Of a DNA stretch of 64,000 nt, positions 63,072-64,000 are shown one piece after another. The notes under the pieces were generated by a model. That model was given only the letters and a program-made list of their open reading frames with translations, had not been told where the DNA came from and did not search any database. Every line of letters begins with the position of its first letter. The stretch's first letter is position 1. A program made the translations under genes and the position numbers. The stretch spans positions 74,315 through 138,314 of the forward strand of contig DHNQ01000027.1 of the NCBI GenBank assembly GCA_002409595.1, read 5' to 3'. Source of the DNA: Dysgonomonas sp. UBA5412. GTDB taxonomy: Bacteria > Bacteroidota > Bacteroidia > Bacteroidales > Dysgonomonadaceae.

Positions 63072-63818
63072 ATGAAGACCAACATTTTTGAATCTTATAA
63101 TGCTGATAATATTCATCCGGGATTTTCTATAGACTGTGTAGTCATAAGTTTCCATAAGGGTAAAATCAGAATTTTATTAAATAAATTCGAATTGAGAAAT
63201 TATTGGTCATTACCGGGTGGCTTTATGTTCAATGAGGAGGATGCTGATCAGGCTGCAAATCGGATACTAAAGTCACGAACAGGCTTAGCTGATGTATTCC
63301 TCAAACAGTTTTATTTATTTAGCGACCCCAACCGAACTATAATGGAGCAGAATGCAGACTTCTTAAAGGAAAATGCTTCGAACGAAAATGAGGGGACATG
63401 GCTTTTAAGACGCTATATTAGTTTGGGGTATTATGCTTTAGTCAAATATGATAATGTAAAGATATCTCCTAAGGATAAAGAAAGACTGAAATGGTATGAT
63501 ATCAACGATTTGCCTCCGCTATATTCTGACCATGAAAATATTATAAAAATGGCATTCAATACAATAAGAGCTATGCTTCCTATTATACCGATAGGCTATG
63601 AGTTACTTCCTGAAAAGTTTACAATGACAGAGTTGAGAAAAATCTATGAAATTGTTTTAGACCGGACATTCGATCGACGCAATTTTCAAAGAAAAGTCCT
63701 TACTGAAGGAAAAATCATTCAACTGGATGAGAAAAAAGGAAATAAAACCTACAACCCTCCCATTATGTATACTTTCGACATAGATAAAAAAGACACTGAT
63801 CACGATAGATTCCTTTAA
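63072..63818 (+). CDS. Nudix-fold transcriptional regulator with degenerate Nudix box
   Basis: A 248-residue protein with an N-terminal Nudix domain (about 15-150) and a C-terminal winged-helix segment (FTMTELRKIYEIVLDRTFDRRNFQ, core LRKIYEIVLD near 185). In the Nudix box G50 and E56 are kept, but the catalytic REUxEE positions read R64-I65, S68 and R69, so metal-dependent hydrolysis should be lost. This is the NrtR/AraR type of sugar- or nucleotide-sensing repressor. It lies just upstream of a gene beginning at the right edge. TATCTTTG at 62982-62989 may be its -7 element. The ligand is unknown. Confidence 0.88.
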   Translation: MKTNIFESYNADNIHPGFSIDCVVISFHKGKIRILLNKFELRNYWSLPGGFMFNEEDADQAANRILKSRTGLADVFLKQFYLFSDPNRTIMEQNADFLKENASNENEGTWLLRRYISLGYYALVKYDNVKISPKDKERLKWYDINDLPPLYSDHENIIKMAFNTIRAMLPIIPIGYELLPEKFTMTELRKIYEIVLDRTFDRRNFQRKVLTEGKIIQLDEKKGNKTYNPPIMYTFDIDKKDTDHDRFL

Positions 63819-63870
63819 TCTGAAACAAAGGACAAAAGATGTGATAAAAAAACAGTAATGAAATAAAGAG

Positions 63871-63909
63871 CAAAGGCTAATATCTATAGATATTAGTCTT
63901 TGTTTTTTG
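63871..63909 (+). terminator. Terminator after the Nudix-HTH gene
   Basis: CAAAGGCTAATATCTA and TAGATATTAGTCTTTG form a 16-bp palindrome with one wobble, followed by TTTTTTG. Confidence 0.8.
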
Positions 63910-63935
63910 TATCTGGAGGTCAATCTGTAACAAAA

Positions 63936-63968
63936 AAAAGACTGTCATCACGACAGCCAATCTTCATT
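63936..63968 (+). promoter_or_regulatory. Leader hairpin before the right-edge gene
   Basis: CTGTC-ATCAC-GACAG, with an outer AAGA/TCTT pairing, lies about 25 bp before an ATG at 63990 that follows the sequence TTAACCTTAAATCTAATACC. I associate such a leader with SusC-type genes of Bacteroidales from memory; the assignment is tentative. Confidence 0.35.
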
Positions 63969-63989
63969 GTTAACCTTAAATCTAATACC

Positions 63990-64000
63990 ATGAAAAACAC
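63990..64000 (+). CDS. Start of a gene cut by the right edge (possibly susC-like)
   Basis: Only ATGAAAAACAC (MKN plus part of the next codon) is visible. The leader and the neighbouring Nudix-HTH regulator suggest the first gene of another glycan locus, but identity cannot be shown from eleven bases. Confidence 0.35.

Noticed and set aside
1..64000. tRNA genes, CRISPR arrays, insertion sequences, phage genes
   Set aside because: Reading the intergenic gaps on both strands showed no tRNA-like cloverleaf, no repeat-spacer array and no transposase or integrase.

Overview
The window looks like a chromosomal segment of a Bacteroidales bacterium, most likely a Dysgonomonas-like member of the Bacteroidota. 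The evidence is the AT-rich composition, two SusC/SusD pairs, SPII lipoproteins, promoters of the Bacteroidota type (TTTG at -33, about 19 bp, TAnnTTTG at -7), and characteristic families such as a DUF6377-like membrane TPR regulator, a DUF3316-like protein and a Nudix-HTH regulator. The genus is inference. I see no tRNA, rRNA, CRISPR array or insertion sequence.

Layout. 1-8.4 kb: a sugar nucleotidyltransferase (cut by the left edge), an orphan SusC/SusD pair with a long leader, and a lipoprotein S9 peptidase. 8.4-12.2 kb: dihydroxyacetone kinase, endonuclease IV and NhaA. 12.5-16.8 kb: the peroxide module ahpC-ahpF, then a LysR regulator with a YeiH-type transporter. 16.9-28.6 kb: a complete polysaccharide utilisation locus (TPR-HTH regulator, SusC, SusD, GH30, surface glycan-binding lipoprotein, GH3). 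Its gene content and order match a fungal beta-1,6-glucan PUL. 28.9-32.9 kb: a methionine ABC transporter split into divergent metQ and metNI, then an MBL-fold hydrolase and a glyoxalase-like protein. 33-37.4 kb: aroB, fmt, a small membrane protein and a ClC channel. 37.4-45.0 kb: a leucine/isoleucine operon (leuA, acyltransferase, leuC, leuD, citramalate-synthase-like gene, leuB) preceded by an unannotated leader peptide and attenuator. 45.2-52.5 kb: HAD phosphatase, DUF937-like protein, radical SAM protein, alaS, M23 peptidase and MerR. 52.5-58 kb: VOC protein, an MBOAT O-acyltransferase with two SGNH proteins, and a Nim-like flavoprotein. 58-64 kb: DUF3316-like protein, parC, a GT2, a Nudix-HTH regulator and the first codons of another gene.

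Most notable signals. (1) The leu operon starts with a 20-codon ORF containing five Ile and four Leu codons. It is followed by mutually exclusive RNA pairings and an intrinsic terminator 40 bp before leuA, which is the layout of a classical transcription attenuator. The Ile codons make sense because the operon also carries a citramalate-synthase-like gene whose product would feed isoleucine through LeuCDB. (2) An identical inverted repeat, ATACCA-N6-TGGTAT, sits at nearly the same distance from the -7 element of the orphan susC promoter and of the metNI promoter, as expected for a shared CRP-like class II activator. (3) The GH30/GH3 locus has a pair of direct repeats in its control region. (4) A three-gene O-acylation module combines an MBOAT protein with two SGNH hydrolases, one carrying LysM. 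(5) A Nudix-HTH protein that has lost the catalytic glutamates lies next to what may be the start of another PUL.
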